Positions 1-7,277 of a DNA stretch of 25,641 nucleotides are shown here, piece after piece (the stretch's first letter is position 1; the number at the start of each line of letters is the position of its first letter). Origin of the DNA: an uncultured Eubacteriales bacterium. GTDB taxonomy: Bacteria > Bacillota > Clostridia > Lachnospirales > Bianqueaceae. The stretch spans positions 1 to 25,641 of the forward strand of contig CABUPM010000025.1 in the NCBI GenBank assembly GCA_902493345.1, read 5' to 3'. Under the pieces are notes generated by a model that did no database searches, had not been told where the DNA came from, and was given only the letters and a program-made list of their open reading frames with translations. The position numbers and the translations under genes are program-made.

Positions 1-468
1 ATGGATAGGAATGGAATGGGTACTTGATAAATCCGTATTTGATTTTTCTTTTTTTTGTAAGTTAGTTCTTGATATATCTTTATTTAATTGCATTGGATTT
101 TCCGACGTCGGATTTTCCGTTGTCGGGTTATCCGCTGTTGGATTTTCCAATACCGGGCAATCCAATTCCGGCGGCTGCGGCTGTTCGTAAATGGTGTACT
201 CGATAGCGGTCATTTTGCCTTTCTCGTCGCGTCCCTGCCGCCTTGTGATATATCCGGCTTTTTCAAGCTCCCAAACGGCGGTACGGATAGCGTCGATACT
301 TTCCCGGTTGATGTAGGACAGCCCCGAAAGGGTATAATCCCAATCCTCCGGCAGGGACAGCATTTGAGATAACAGCCCCTTTGCCTTTAAGGAAAGCTCC
401 TTATTGCGTAAGTGGTGGTTGCTCATTACGGTGTAGCCTGTGTTGCGTTCCACACGGAAAACTGCCAT
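1..468 (-). CDS. Replication-initiator-like winged-helix protein (DUF6017-type) of an ICE, partial (C-terminus outside window)
   Basis: Reading the minus strand from the ATG at 468 gives 156 open codons that run off the window's left edge. The start follows an AAAGGAG ribosome site about 9 bases upstream. The protein begins MAVFRVERNTGYTVMSNHHL and contains a winged-helix segment at residues 45-85 (LSGLSYINRESIDAIRT, then the wing AGYITRRQGRDEKGKM). A low-complexity NPT-repeat linker follows (residues 109-125), then SNTDLSSTHSIPI. This architecture is familiar from replication initiator A/DUF6017 proteins of Tn1549-like conjugative elements in Firmicutes; these are thought to start replication of the excised circle. 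It follows another ICE-type gene on the same strand after a terminator. Family assignment is from memory of the N-terminus. The missing C-terminus should carry the DnaD/DUF6017 part. Confidence 0.8.
   Translation of the reverse strand, partial: MAVFRVERNTGYTVMSNHHLRNKELSLKAKGLLSQMLSLPEDWDYTLSGLSYINRESIDAIRTAVWELEKAGYITRRQGRDEKGKMTAIEYTIYEQPQPPELDCPVLENPTADNPTTENPTSENPMQLNKDISRTNLQKKEKSNTDLSSTHSIPIH
95..163. repeat. Tandem 15-bp repeat inside the initiator gene
   Basis: About four and a half imperfect 15-bp units (ggattttccgacgtc, ggattttccgttgtc, gggttatccgctgtt, ggattttccaatacc, then a partial unit) lie back to back. On the minus strand each encodes a variant of E/D-NPT-x, forming the flexible linker after the winged helix. 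Copy number is likely to vary between related elements. The repeats are in frame, so length changes would not disrupt the gene. Confidence 0.8.
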
Positions 469-617
469 AGCTTCATCACTCCTTTGCTTTAGATTTGTTG
501 CGCAGTAGAACGCGGATTTTGAGGGGTAAGGTATCTTTTCCTTGCTTCCTCTGTTTTGCGTTCTGTAAGCCCGATAAATCAAGGCTTTTTTTGCCCCTAC
601 TGCGTAACATGAGGGCA

Positions 618-668
618 TAAAAATAGCGGCGTTCCTGTTCTCCCAGTGAGAGAGTGAGAAACGCCGCT
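618..668 (-). terminator. Rho-independent terminator downstream of the 120-aa ICE gene
   Basis: On the minus strand a 9-bp stem AGCGGCGTT / AACGCCGCT (arms at 660-668 and 625-633) is followed by ATTTTT. It starts 11 bases past the stop codon of the 679-1041 gene. The loop is about 26 nt. It separates that gene from the downstream initiator gene, which must have its own promoter in 470-620; no convincing one was identified there. Confidence 0.7.
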
Positions 669-678
669 GTGCGGGTCG

Positions 679-1041
679 CTATTTCATTTCTTCTGCTATC
701 AGTTCTTGCATGACTTCTCCAAAGTCTGCCATGAAAGAAAAGATGAAGTATTCCAAAACGTCGGGGTCTGCGTCCATAGGCTCGGCTTCCTCTGAAAAAG
801 GCAAGCCCATTAGCCCATAAAGCAGTTTGATGATTTTGAACAGCTTGCCCCGGTCGGTGGGGTTGTTCATGGTTACAAGTACGTTGGTAAGGCGGTTGAT
901 TGTTTCCATGTCGCCGCCTGTCGTTACCCATACCATTTCCGCGAACGGCTGCGTGATTGCCCCGGCGACAAGGTTTATCTTATCCTTGCCGATTTCGCCG
1001 GACGGAAGTATAATACCCTTAGTCAAAAGTTCGTTTTTCAT
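679..1041 (-). CDS. Conserved ICE-associated hypothetical protein, 120 aa
   Basis: The minus-strand ORF begins at the ATG at 1041, chosen because AAGGAGG lies 5 bases upstream; a longer reading from 1116 has no ribosome site. The product is acidic and soluble (MKNELLTKGIILPSGEIGKD... ending ELIAEEMK), without signal peptide or membrane segment. I recognise it as one of the small accessory proteins that travel next to the replication-initiator gene of Firmicute conjugative elements, but I know of no function. Its N-terminus faces the presumed element end. An overlapping frame (476-931) is open but lacks coding features. Confidence 0.75.
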   Translation of the reverse strand: MKNELLTKGIILPSGEIGKDKINLVAGAITQPFAEMVWVTTGGDMETINRLTNVLVTMNNPTDRGKLFKIIKLLYGLMGLPFSEEAEPMDADPDVLEYFIFSFMADFGEVMQELIAEEMK

Positions 1042-1262
1042 GTCGTCCTCCTTATATTCTGTGGTGCTAAAATGGTGCCCGGTCTTACAAAAACACCTTA
1101 TGCGGAGATATGACAAGAAAAATGAAGATATGCGGAAAACCTTGATTTTAAGCCATTTTCACATTGGTTTATAAACATTTGTGAGGACTTATAAAAGGTT
1201 TTGCGTCTATCAAATCAATAAAAAATAGTAATGTTACCGTTACGAATTATCATGGTTTTGCA

Positions 1263-4200
1263 ATGGGTGTATTGCGAAAAAATGGAGTAATTTGTGGTGT
1301 TCCCGAGGTGATTTCTACATTCAATCGTATAAAACCACCGATTGCTATTTATGATATCTTGATATTGGATGAATATCAGGATGTTGAGCAAGAGTTTGCA
1401 GATATGTTGTGGTATATTAAATCAACGAATCCAGGTCTTCAGCTTATCGCTGTAGGTGATATGATGCAGAAAATATACGATAGAACTACATTGGACGTAT
1501 CAGGATTCATAAATGAATTCCTTGGAGAACATATTGAATTATCATTTACAAAGTGCTTTCGGCTATCGGCGCCCTTGGCAGCGAAATTGGGGCGTATTTG
1601 GCAAAAGGATATAATAGGTGTTAATGATAACTGCGTTGTAGAAGAAATGTCATTAGAAGCAGCGATAGATTTTCTGGTGCAGCAGAAGCCTCAGGACATA
1701 TTATGCCTTGGATGGCGGGATCGATGCTTATCTGACGCATTAAATATTTTAGAAGGACGGTGTCCAGAAAAATTTAATAAAAAGACCGTTTATGCGAGTA
1801 TAAGAGACGAAGACGAAAGTGTATCAAAATATAAGAAAAACATTGCGATCTTCACAACGTATGACAGTAGCAAAGGCATGGAGCGTCCGATTTGTGTTGT
1901 GTTTGATTATACAGAGGATTATTGGAATCACCGGATTAAGCATTTGCAAACATCTTATGATATACTGCGCAATATTTTTTGTGTGGCAGCCAGTCGAGGA
2001 AAGCAGCATATTATTTTTGTAAATAATGGGGAAGGAATATTGTCGGAAAAATCATTATGTACGAGGGAAATATCGCAACCAGTAAGAGTGTATAATATGT
2101 CAGAGATGTTTCAGTTCAAATATAATGAGGATGTTGAAGCTTGTTATGAGGCATTGCATATAGAACAAAAGAAGATATCAGAGGATCGCAGGATTATTTA
2201 TATCAAGAACAACGATGAGCTTATTGATTTGTCACCCTGTATTGGTATATATCAGGAAGCTGTATTTTTCGGTGTGCGGAGCCTGGATGCACAAATTGAG
2301 GAATATATCAGACGACGTCCAAATGAAAAATATAAACTAGAGAAGATTAGAAACGCTACATTAGAGGAAAAAGTTTTAGCTTTAACTGCACTGGACACAA
2401 GGCAGCAACGATATCAAACCCAGGTTGCAGTGCCATTTGTGACAGAAGCAGAGCGGGAGAGGATATGTACACGATTAAGTGAACAGTTTTCACCGGATGA
2501 AGATGTGCAGGTCCCATGCGAAATAGGATTTTTACTGTCCGAAAATGACCCTAAGAAGATATGTAGTGCTGTAGGACTAGCGGATGTAGTGAAGGACGGT
2601 ATCGTTTACGAGTTAAAATTTGTATCAGAACTTACACATGATCACTTTTTGCAGTGCGCAAGCTATATGATTGCGTTAAATCTGAAAACAGGGATTCTGT
2701 GGAATATTCGGAATAATACTGCTTTCAAAATCACGATCCCAGACAGAAAAGGCTTTTTAGATCTTATGATCAAAACAATTACAAAAAGAAGCGTTACTAA
2801 GTATTATAGCCCAGATATTTATAAGGTGACGGATAGAAAGCAGGACAAGAACATATTTGCACTAATAGATACAGAGACAAATTTTCATGATAGGATCATG
2901 TCTATTGGGGTAGTATTCGCGGATGCAGATAGCTTTCAGGTTGTCAGTACGCATTATTACATTTTACCCGATGAAGCAAAAGTGAAAGGAATGTATTCTA
3001 ATGTATTGGAGCTTGAAGGAATAACGGATGCCCAACATTGTGAACGGGAAAAAGCTGTGCAGGAGATTCGTCTATTATTACGTAAGTATGGTGTAACGTA
3101 TATTTTTGCCTATAATATGGCTTTTGAAAAAAGACATCTGCAGGAATTATCCGACTTTGAGTGGTGTGATATCATGTATTTAGCGGTATACAAGCAATTC
3201 AATCCCAGCATTCCTGAAGATGCCGAGACATATCGTTCAGGGCGTTTGAAACGGGGAGCAGGTGTTGAGCCAATACTGCAGCGGTTGCGGAATGATATGA
3301 ATTATCATGAGACACATAACGCGCTGCAGGATGCGTTAGATGAACTGGAGATTATGCAGAGGTTGGGATATTCAATAGAGAAATATACAAGTCAGTCCAT
3401 ACAGCATACTGCAGCTAATAGGGAAGGTAAAGATACTACGCCTCTAGAGGCACATAGAACAGATGCTTCCAGCACTCAAGAAGCGAATGAACCAAGAGAG
3501 AACACTTCAGCAGATACAAGCCCAAAAACCATGCAGGATATTGTTAGGACGTTGGACGCATTTCGGATAAAAGGGGATTCGAAAATGTGGAAGCCATTCA
3601 TTGCGGAAGTTGCTCCTCTAAAAAATTATCAAGAAGCACACGCGGCGCTTGATAAAGGGAAAGAGTTATTAGCTGAGATTAAAGAATTAACGAGCAATGT
3701 TCCAACGCCAGATAAGGTTAGTGCGATTTTGAATCTATTGTGTGAGAGTATGATGATACAGAAGTTGAAAGGAATACCCATTGAATCCCTCACATGGAAT
3801 AAAAACAATATACGTGTTGCAATATTAAAAAATGCGGGATATATAAACATATGGCAGGTATATAAGGCAACATATCAAGATCTGCTTAACATTAGTGGGA
3901 TAGGGCCGAAAAACGCGGGGAATATTGTGGAAGAAACTCAAAAAATTGTTGAGAGTGTTAAGTCTACCTTTAATATAAAGCCGCGTTTTACACGAGTGCC
4001 AATAAATGAGCAGTTGATTAATGAATATTGTAAATATAAATGGATGATGAAAATATATAATACTACATTAAACATCATTGCTACTGAGGAACATTTTCTA
4101 GAAGAGTGTTGTGCCACCGTAGCTCCGGCAGAAAATATACTTCGATGGTTAATTGCGTGTGTGTGCAATAAAAAGAAAATGGCGCTTCAAGCAGCGGCAG

Positions 4201-4373
4201 TTCTACAGGAGCGGACAACAAATATAACGAGGGAATTAGTAGATATGATAAAGGATCTATATGTGCGTTGTTCTATGATTTCATTGGAAGATGCTTGGAA
4301 AGATTATATGGAAGCACCGAAAGAATATGAGGAATGGTTTTCAAAACGAGGGCAAAAGTATTATAATAATTAA
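1263..4373 (+). CDS. N-terminally truncated UvrD-like helicase fused to PD-(D/E)XK-like, DEDDh exonuclease and HhH domains
   Basis: 1036 aa from the first available ATG. SF1 helicase motifs are present in order: DEYQD (residues 36-40), GDMMQ (65-69), a KCFRLS region (97-102), TTYDSSKGME (198-207) and AASRGK (242-247). The Walker A (GxGKT) and motif Ia part that should precede them is absent. In-frame, helicase-like coding (VTVTNYHGFAMG) continues upstream of the ATG to about 1221 with no start codon, and the frame stops at 1182. No Shine-Dalgarno precedes 1263. Downstream are a PD-(D/E)XK-like segment (D441, E450-x-K452), a DEDDh exonuclease (D536-T-E538; N618...F621-E622 with Glu where Asp is usual; H685 and D690), a charged linker (710-755), and a helix-hairpin-helix around GIGPK (879-883). 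The full-length ancestor would be a helicase-nuclease for DNA repair or phage defence. As it stands it should lack ATPase activity and may not be translated. It is AT-rich and adjoins the ICE end. Confidence 0.75.
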   Translation: MGVLRKNGVICGVPEVISTFNRIKPPIAIYDILILDEYQDVEQEFADMLWYIKSTNPGLQLIAVGDMMQKIYDRTTLDVSGFINEFLGEHIELSFTKCFRLSAPLAAKLGRIWQKDIIGVNDNCVVEEMSLEAAIDFLVQQKPQDILCLGWRDRCLSDALNILEGRCPEKFNKKTVYASIRDEDESVSKYKKNIAIFTTYDSSKGMERPICVVFDYTEDYWNHRIKHLQTSYDILRNIFCVAASRGKQHIIFVNNGEGILSEKSLCTREISQPVRVYNMSEMFQFKYNEDVEACYEALHIEQKKISEDRRIIYIKNNDELIDLSPCIGIYQEAVFFGVRSLDAQIEEYIRRRPNEKYKLEKIRNATLEEKVLALTALDTRQQRYQTQVAVPFVTEAERERICTRLSEQFSPDEDVQVPCEIGFLLSENDPKKICSAVGLADVVKDGIVYELKFVSELTHDHFLQCASYMIALNLKTGILWNIRNNTAFKITIPDRKGFLDLMIKTITKRSVTKYYSPDIYKVTDRKQDKNIFALIDTETNFHDRIMSIGVVFADADSFQVVSTHYYILPDEAKVKGMYSNVLELEGITDAQHCEREKAVQEIRLLLRKYGVTYIFAYNMAFEKRHLQELSDFEWCDIMYLAVYKQFNPSIPEDAETYRSGRLKRGAGVEPILQRLRNDMNYHETHNALQDALDELEIMQRLGYSIEKYTSQSIQHTAANREGKDTTPLEAHRTDASSTQEANEPRENTSADTSPKTMQDIVRTLDAFRIKGDSKMWKPFIAEVAPLKNYQEAHAALDKGKELLAEIKELTSNVPTPDKVSAILNLLCESMMIQKLKGIPIESLTWNKNNIRVAILKNAGYINIWQVYKATYQDLLNISGIGPKNAGNIVEETQKIVESVKSTFNIKPRFTRVPINEQLINEYCKYKWMMKIYNTTLNIIATEEHFLEECCATVAPAENILRWLIACVCNKKKMALQAAAVLQERTTNITRELVDMIKDLYVRCSMISLEDAWKDYMEAPKEYEEWFSKRGQKYYNN

Positions 4374-4408
4374 CCGGCAGAAAATTACTTTTCTGCCGGC
4401 TTTTCTTT
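4374..4408. terminator. Terminator between convergent helicase-nuclease and tetR genes
   Basis: A perfect 11-bp stem CCGGCAGAAAA / TTTTCTGCCGG (4374-4384 and 4389-4399) with a TTAC loop is followed by CTTTTCTTT. The stem begins directly after the stop of the upstream plus-strand gene. Its 3' arm is also the last codons and stop of the convergent tetR gene. On the minus strand the following bases are only moderately T-rich. Confidence 0.85.
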
Positions 4409-5002
4409 ATGTTGCCGCAAAATGCCTCGAATCGTTTCATACAGCAGAGGCTTTAATTCCGCAAGCGGAACGGGCTCCTGGAAGAGGATCGCGTTATAGC
4501 TGCTGCCGCTGACCAGTTCCAGAATCAGGTACATCATCATATCCGGATCCCGGTAGGAATCCTTGGCGTCGCTGAGCAGTTTCTCATAGATGGAGTAAAT
4601 GGACGGATGTTCGGAATCCGGAGGCGTATACAGAAAATTCTTAAAGAATCCCCAACTCAGGTTTTTGGAGATCAGGCGTACCAGATTGTGATTGTCGTTC
4701 AATTGGTTCAGAATATGGTCGGTGAGCAGCAGCAGGCGGTCTTCAAATTCCGTAACCTCAGGATGCGTCAGCATGAACTGATAGGCGTTCTGAAAGACCT
4801 GATTGGCCTTGTAGGTGATGAGATGGTTGCGGATATCGTACTTGTCCTTAAAATAAAGATAAAAGGTTCCCTTAGCAACGCGTGCCTCATCGACGATATT
4901 CGAGATGGAAGTTTTGGCGAATCCGTTCTGGATAAAGAGCGAGAAGGCAGACTCCAAGAGGGAGTTGCGTTTTTGAAGTTTATTATCGTCCACTTTGCTC
5001 AT
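4385..5002 (-). CDS. TetR/AcrR-family transcriptional repressor
   Basis: 205 aa from the ATG at 5002, chosen because GGGGAGG lies 9 bases upstream; the longer reading from 5065 would start inside the promoter. The N-terminus carries the TetR DNA-binding domain: LLESAFSLFIQNGFAKTS, then the recognition segment IVDEARVAKGTFYLYFKDK (about residues 36-54). The C-terminal two-thirds is the variable helical ligand and dimerisation domain. The gene is divergent from the MMPL transporter operon, and the shared intergenic region holds three matching palindromes. It most likely represses the operon and responds to a hydrophobic ligand. Whether it also controls itself is less clear, since its own promoter lies 25 bp from the nearest palindrome. 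The ligand cannot be read from sequence. Confidence 0.92.
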   Translation of the reverse strand: MSKVDDNKLQKRNSLLESAFSLFIQNGFAKTSISNIVDEARVAKGTFYLYFKDKYDIRNHLITYKANQVFQNAYQFMLTHPEVTEFEDRLLLLTDHILNQLNDNHNLVRLISKNLSWGFFKNFLYTPPDSEHPSIYSIYEKLLSDAKDSYRDPDMMMYLILELVSGSSYNAILFQEPVPLAELKPLLYETIRGILRQHKEKPAEK

Positions 5003-5035
5003 GCTGCTGTACCTCCCCAGATCATTGATACTTCT

Positions 5036-5065
5036 ATTATAGGAGCAAGAGGGGAAAAATGTCAA
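5036..5065 (-). promoter_or_regulatory. Sigma-A promoter of the tetR gene
   Basis: On the minus strand TTGACA (5060-5065) and TATAAT (5036-5041) are both exact consensus with an 18-bp spacer. Transcription would start near 5029, leaving a leader of about 27 nt that contains the ribosome site. Confidence 0.75.
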
Positions 5066-5089
5066 ATAAAAAATTAAACAAAAAATAAA

Positions 5090-5170
5090 TGACTAATAGT
5101 CAATTTTTGTGAAAAGAAGATATTGACTATTAGTCATTTTTGATGTATAACATTAAATGACCGTTGGTCA
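5090..5170. promoter_or_regulatory. Three 13-bp operator palindromes, 34-bp periodicity
   Basis: TGACTAATAGTCA (5090-5102), TGACTATTAGTCA (5124-5136) and TGACCGTTGGTCA (5158-5170) share a TGAC-N5-GTCA form and are spaced exactly 34 bp start to start. The middle copy contains the -35 box of the transporter promoter, and the third covers the transcription start region. They are the natural candidates for TetR-family operators in this divergent region. Confidence 0.85.
5123..5151 (+). promoter_or_regulatory. Sigma-A promoter of the MMPL operon
   Basis: TTGACT (5123-5128), a 17-bp spacer and TATAAC (5146-5151) predict a start near 5158. The -35 box lies in the second palindrome and the start lies in the third, so repressor binding would block polymerase. 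The start point also rules out translation from the ATG at 5157. Confidence 0.8.
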
Positions 5171-5201
5171 TAAATGTTTGAGGGGAAGGGGAGGATGGAT
5201 T

Positions 5202-7277
5202 TTGGAAAAGCTGGGGCGTAAGATTGTACAGCTTCACATTCCGATCTTTGTAGTGAGCCTGCTGTTGCTGATACCGGCAACATTGGGGTATATCAGTACA
5301 AGAGTCAATTATGATATTCTGTACTACCTGCCGGAAGAGATAGAGACAATGCAGGGACAGGATATCCTGGTAGATGAATTTGGAACGGGCGCGTATTCCA
5401 TGTTTATATGTGAGGGCATGGAGAATAAGGATGTGGCCCGATTAAAGGAAAAGATAGAACAGATCGATCATGTCACGCAGGTTGTCTGGTATGATACGGT
5501 CGCGGACATCAGTATCCCGATGGAGATGCTGCCGGAGAAGATCCGCAGTGCCTTCAATTCCGGGGACTCCACGATGATGTTTATCATCTTTGACACGACG
5601 ACATCGGCGGATGAGACGATGGAAGCCATTCAGGAGATCCGCAAGGTGGCGGGAGAGCAGTGCTTCCTGAGCGGTATGTCAGCGGTTGTGACGGACACCA
5701 AGGAATTGGCAGAGTCCGAGGTTATGATCTATGTGATCATCGCGGTTGTGCTGTCGGCCATTGTCCTGGCTGTCACGATGGAATCCTGGCTGATTCCGGT
5801 ACTCTTCCTGTCCAGCATCGGCATGGCTGTGCTGTACAATATGGGTACGAATATGTTCCAGGGTGAGATCTCTTATATCACCAAAGCCCTGAGCGCGGTG
5901 CTGCAGCTGGGCGTAACCATGGACTATTTCATTTTCCTGTGGCATAGCTACCAGGAACAGCTGCGGTCCTTGCCGGAGGATCATCCGGAGGCCATGGCGA
6001 AGGCCATCGCAGCAACGATCAAATCCGTAGTCGGCAGCTCGGTAACAACTGTGGCTGGATTTATAGCGCTGTGCTTCATGAGCTTCACCTTGGGACTGGA
6101 TCTGGGCATCGTCATGATCAAGGGTGTTGTCTTCGGCGTAATCAGCTGCGTAACGATTTTGCCTTCCATGATCATGATGTTTGACAAGGCATTGGAGAAA
6201 ACCAAGCACAAGCCGTTGGTCGGCGACTTCCCCAAACTGTCGGCCTTTGTGACCAAGCATCATGTAGCGTTTGCCGTGCTGTTTATCGTATTGTTTATTC
6301 CGTTTGCGTATTTCCAGGCCAATACCGATGTGTATTATAACCTTGACAGCTCCCTGCCGGAGAATCTTCCGAGCATTCAGGCGAACACCAAGCTGAATGA
6401 GGAGTACGATATGGGAGCGACGCATATGATCCTGATCGATAAGAATCTGGATGAAAAACAGAAATACGCGATGATGGACGAGATCGAGCGGCTGGACGGT
6501 GTGAAGCAGGTATTGGGATTGGAAACAGTGGTCGGACCGACCATTCCGCAGTCCATGATTCCGGAGAAGCTTTTGAATGTGCTGGAGAGCGACAAGCACG
6601 AACTGATGCTGATCCTGAATGAGTATGCGGTTGCTTCAGACGAGGTCAACACACAGATTGACGCGCTGCAGAGCATCGTGAAAAAGTACGACCCGACGGG
6701 AATGGTGGTTGGCGAAGCGCCGTGTACCAAGGATCTGATTGAAATCACCAATCAGGACTTCAACGTGGTCAACGCGGTTTCCATCGTGCTGGTATTTGCG
6801 ATTATCCTGTTCGTATTTAAATCCATTTCTTTGCCTGTGATTCTGGTTCTGGTAATTGAAGGCGCTATATTCATCAATATGGGTATTCCGTACCTGACCG
6901 GTACAGAGCTTCCGTTTATCGCTTCCATCGTCATTGGAACGATTCAGCTGGGAGCAACCGTGGATTACGCGATTCTGATGACCAGCCGATATGAGACGGA
7001 GCGCGGAAGCGGCAAGAGTAAGGCGGAGGCGATCCGAATCGCGCATAGTACCAGTATCCGACCGATCATGGTCAGTGCGTTCAGTTTCTTCGCTGCGACA
7101 TTTGGCGTTGGATTATATTCCAAGATTGATATGATCAGTTCCCTGTGCCTGCTGATGGCACGAGGCGCATTGATCAGTATGTGTGCGGTTCTGCTGTTCC
7201 TGCCGGCGATGTTCTGGATATTCGACGGTGTGATCTGCAAGACCAGTAAAAATTTTAAGGGGGCAAAATCGAAATGA
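5202..7277 (+). CDS. MMPL/RND-superfamily transporter
   Basis: 691 aa from a TTG at 5202, chosen because GGGGAGG lies 7 bases upstream; the in-frame ATG at 5157 sits at or before the predicted transcription start. The protein has the two-fold MMPL layout. TM1 (about 13-33) is followed by an extracellular domain with the NYDILYYLPEE entry motif, then TM2-6. TM7 leads to a second extracellular domain beginning with the parallel motif TDVYYNLDSSLPEN, then TM8-12. The matched intramembrane aspartates of the proton relay are visible in QLGVTMDYFIF (D241) and QLGATVDYAIL (D588). Such proteins export lipids, peptides or hydrophobic drugs using the proton gradient. Its stop overlaps the next gene's start (ATGA), and TetR control is likely. 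The substrate is unknown. Confidence 0.92.
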   Translation: MEKLGRKIVQLHIPIFVVSLLLLIPATLGYISTRVNYDILYYLPEEIETMQGQDILVDEFGTGAYSMFICEGMENKDVARLKEKIEQIDHVTQVVWYDTVADISIPMEMLPEKIRSAFNSGDSTMMFIIFDTTTSADETMEAIQEIRKVAGEQCFLSGMSAVVTDTKELAESEVMIYVIIAVVLSAIVLAVTMESWLIPVLFLSSIGMAVLYNMGTNMFQGEISYITKALSAVLQLGVTMDYFIFLWHSYQEQLRSLPEDHPEAMAKAIAATIKSVVGSSVTTVAGFIALCFMSFTLGLDLGIVMIKGVVFGVISCVTILPSMIMMFDKALEKTKHKPLVGDFPKLSAFVTKHHVAFAVLFIVLFIPFAYFQANTDVYYNLDSSLPENLPSIQANTKLNEEYDMGATHMILIDKNLDEKQKYAMMDEIERLDGVKQVLGLETVVGPTIPQSMIPEKLLNVLESDKHELMLILNEYAVASDEVNTQIDALQSIVKKYDPTGMVVGEAPCTKDLIEITNQDFNVVNAVSIVLVFAIILFVFKSISLPVILVLVIEGAIFINMGIPYLTGTELPFIASIVIGTIQLGATVDYAILMTSRYETERGSGKSKAEAIRIAHSTSIRPIMVSAFSFFAATFGVGLYSKIDMISSLCLLMARGALISMCAVLLFLPAMFWIFDGVICKTSKNFKGAKSK

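Noticed and set aside
476..931. 151-aa minus-strand open frame overlapping the ICE accessory gene
   Set aside because: It overlaps the better supported 679-1041 gene, has a skewed His/Arg/Gln composition and no ribosome site. Only its last 44 codons lie outside that gene, and they show no recognisable features.
5157..5201. Upstream ATG start for the MMPL transporter
   Set aside because: It sits about 6 bases after the -10 box and inside the third palindrome, at or before the expected transcription start, with no ribosome site.
5679..6599. 306-aa minus-strand frame inside the MMPL gene
   Set aside because: Its His/Gln/Arg-rich shadow composition contrasts with the opposite strand, which encodes a well-patterned membrane transporter.
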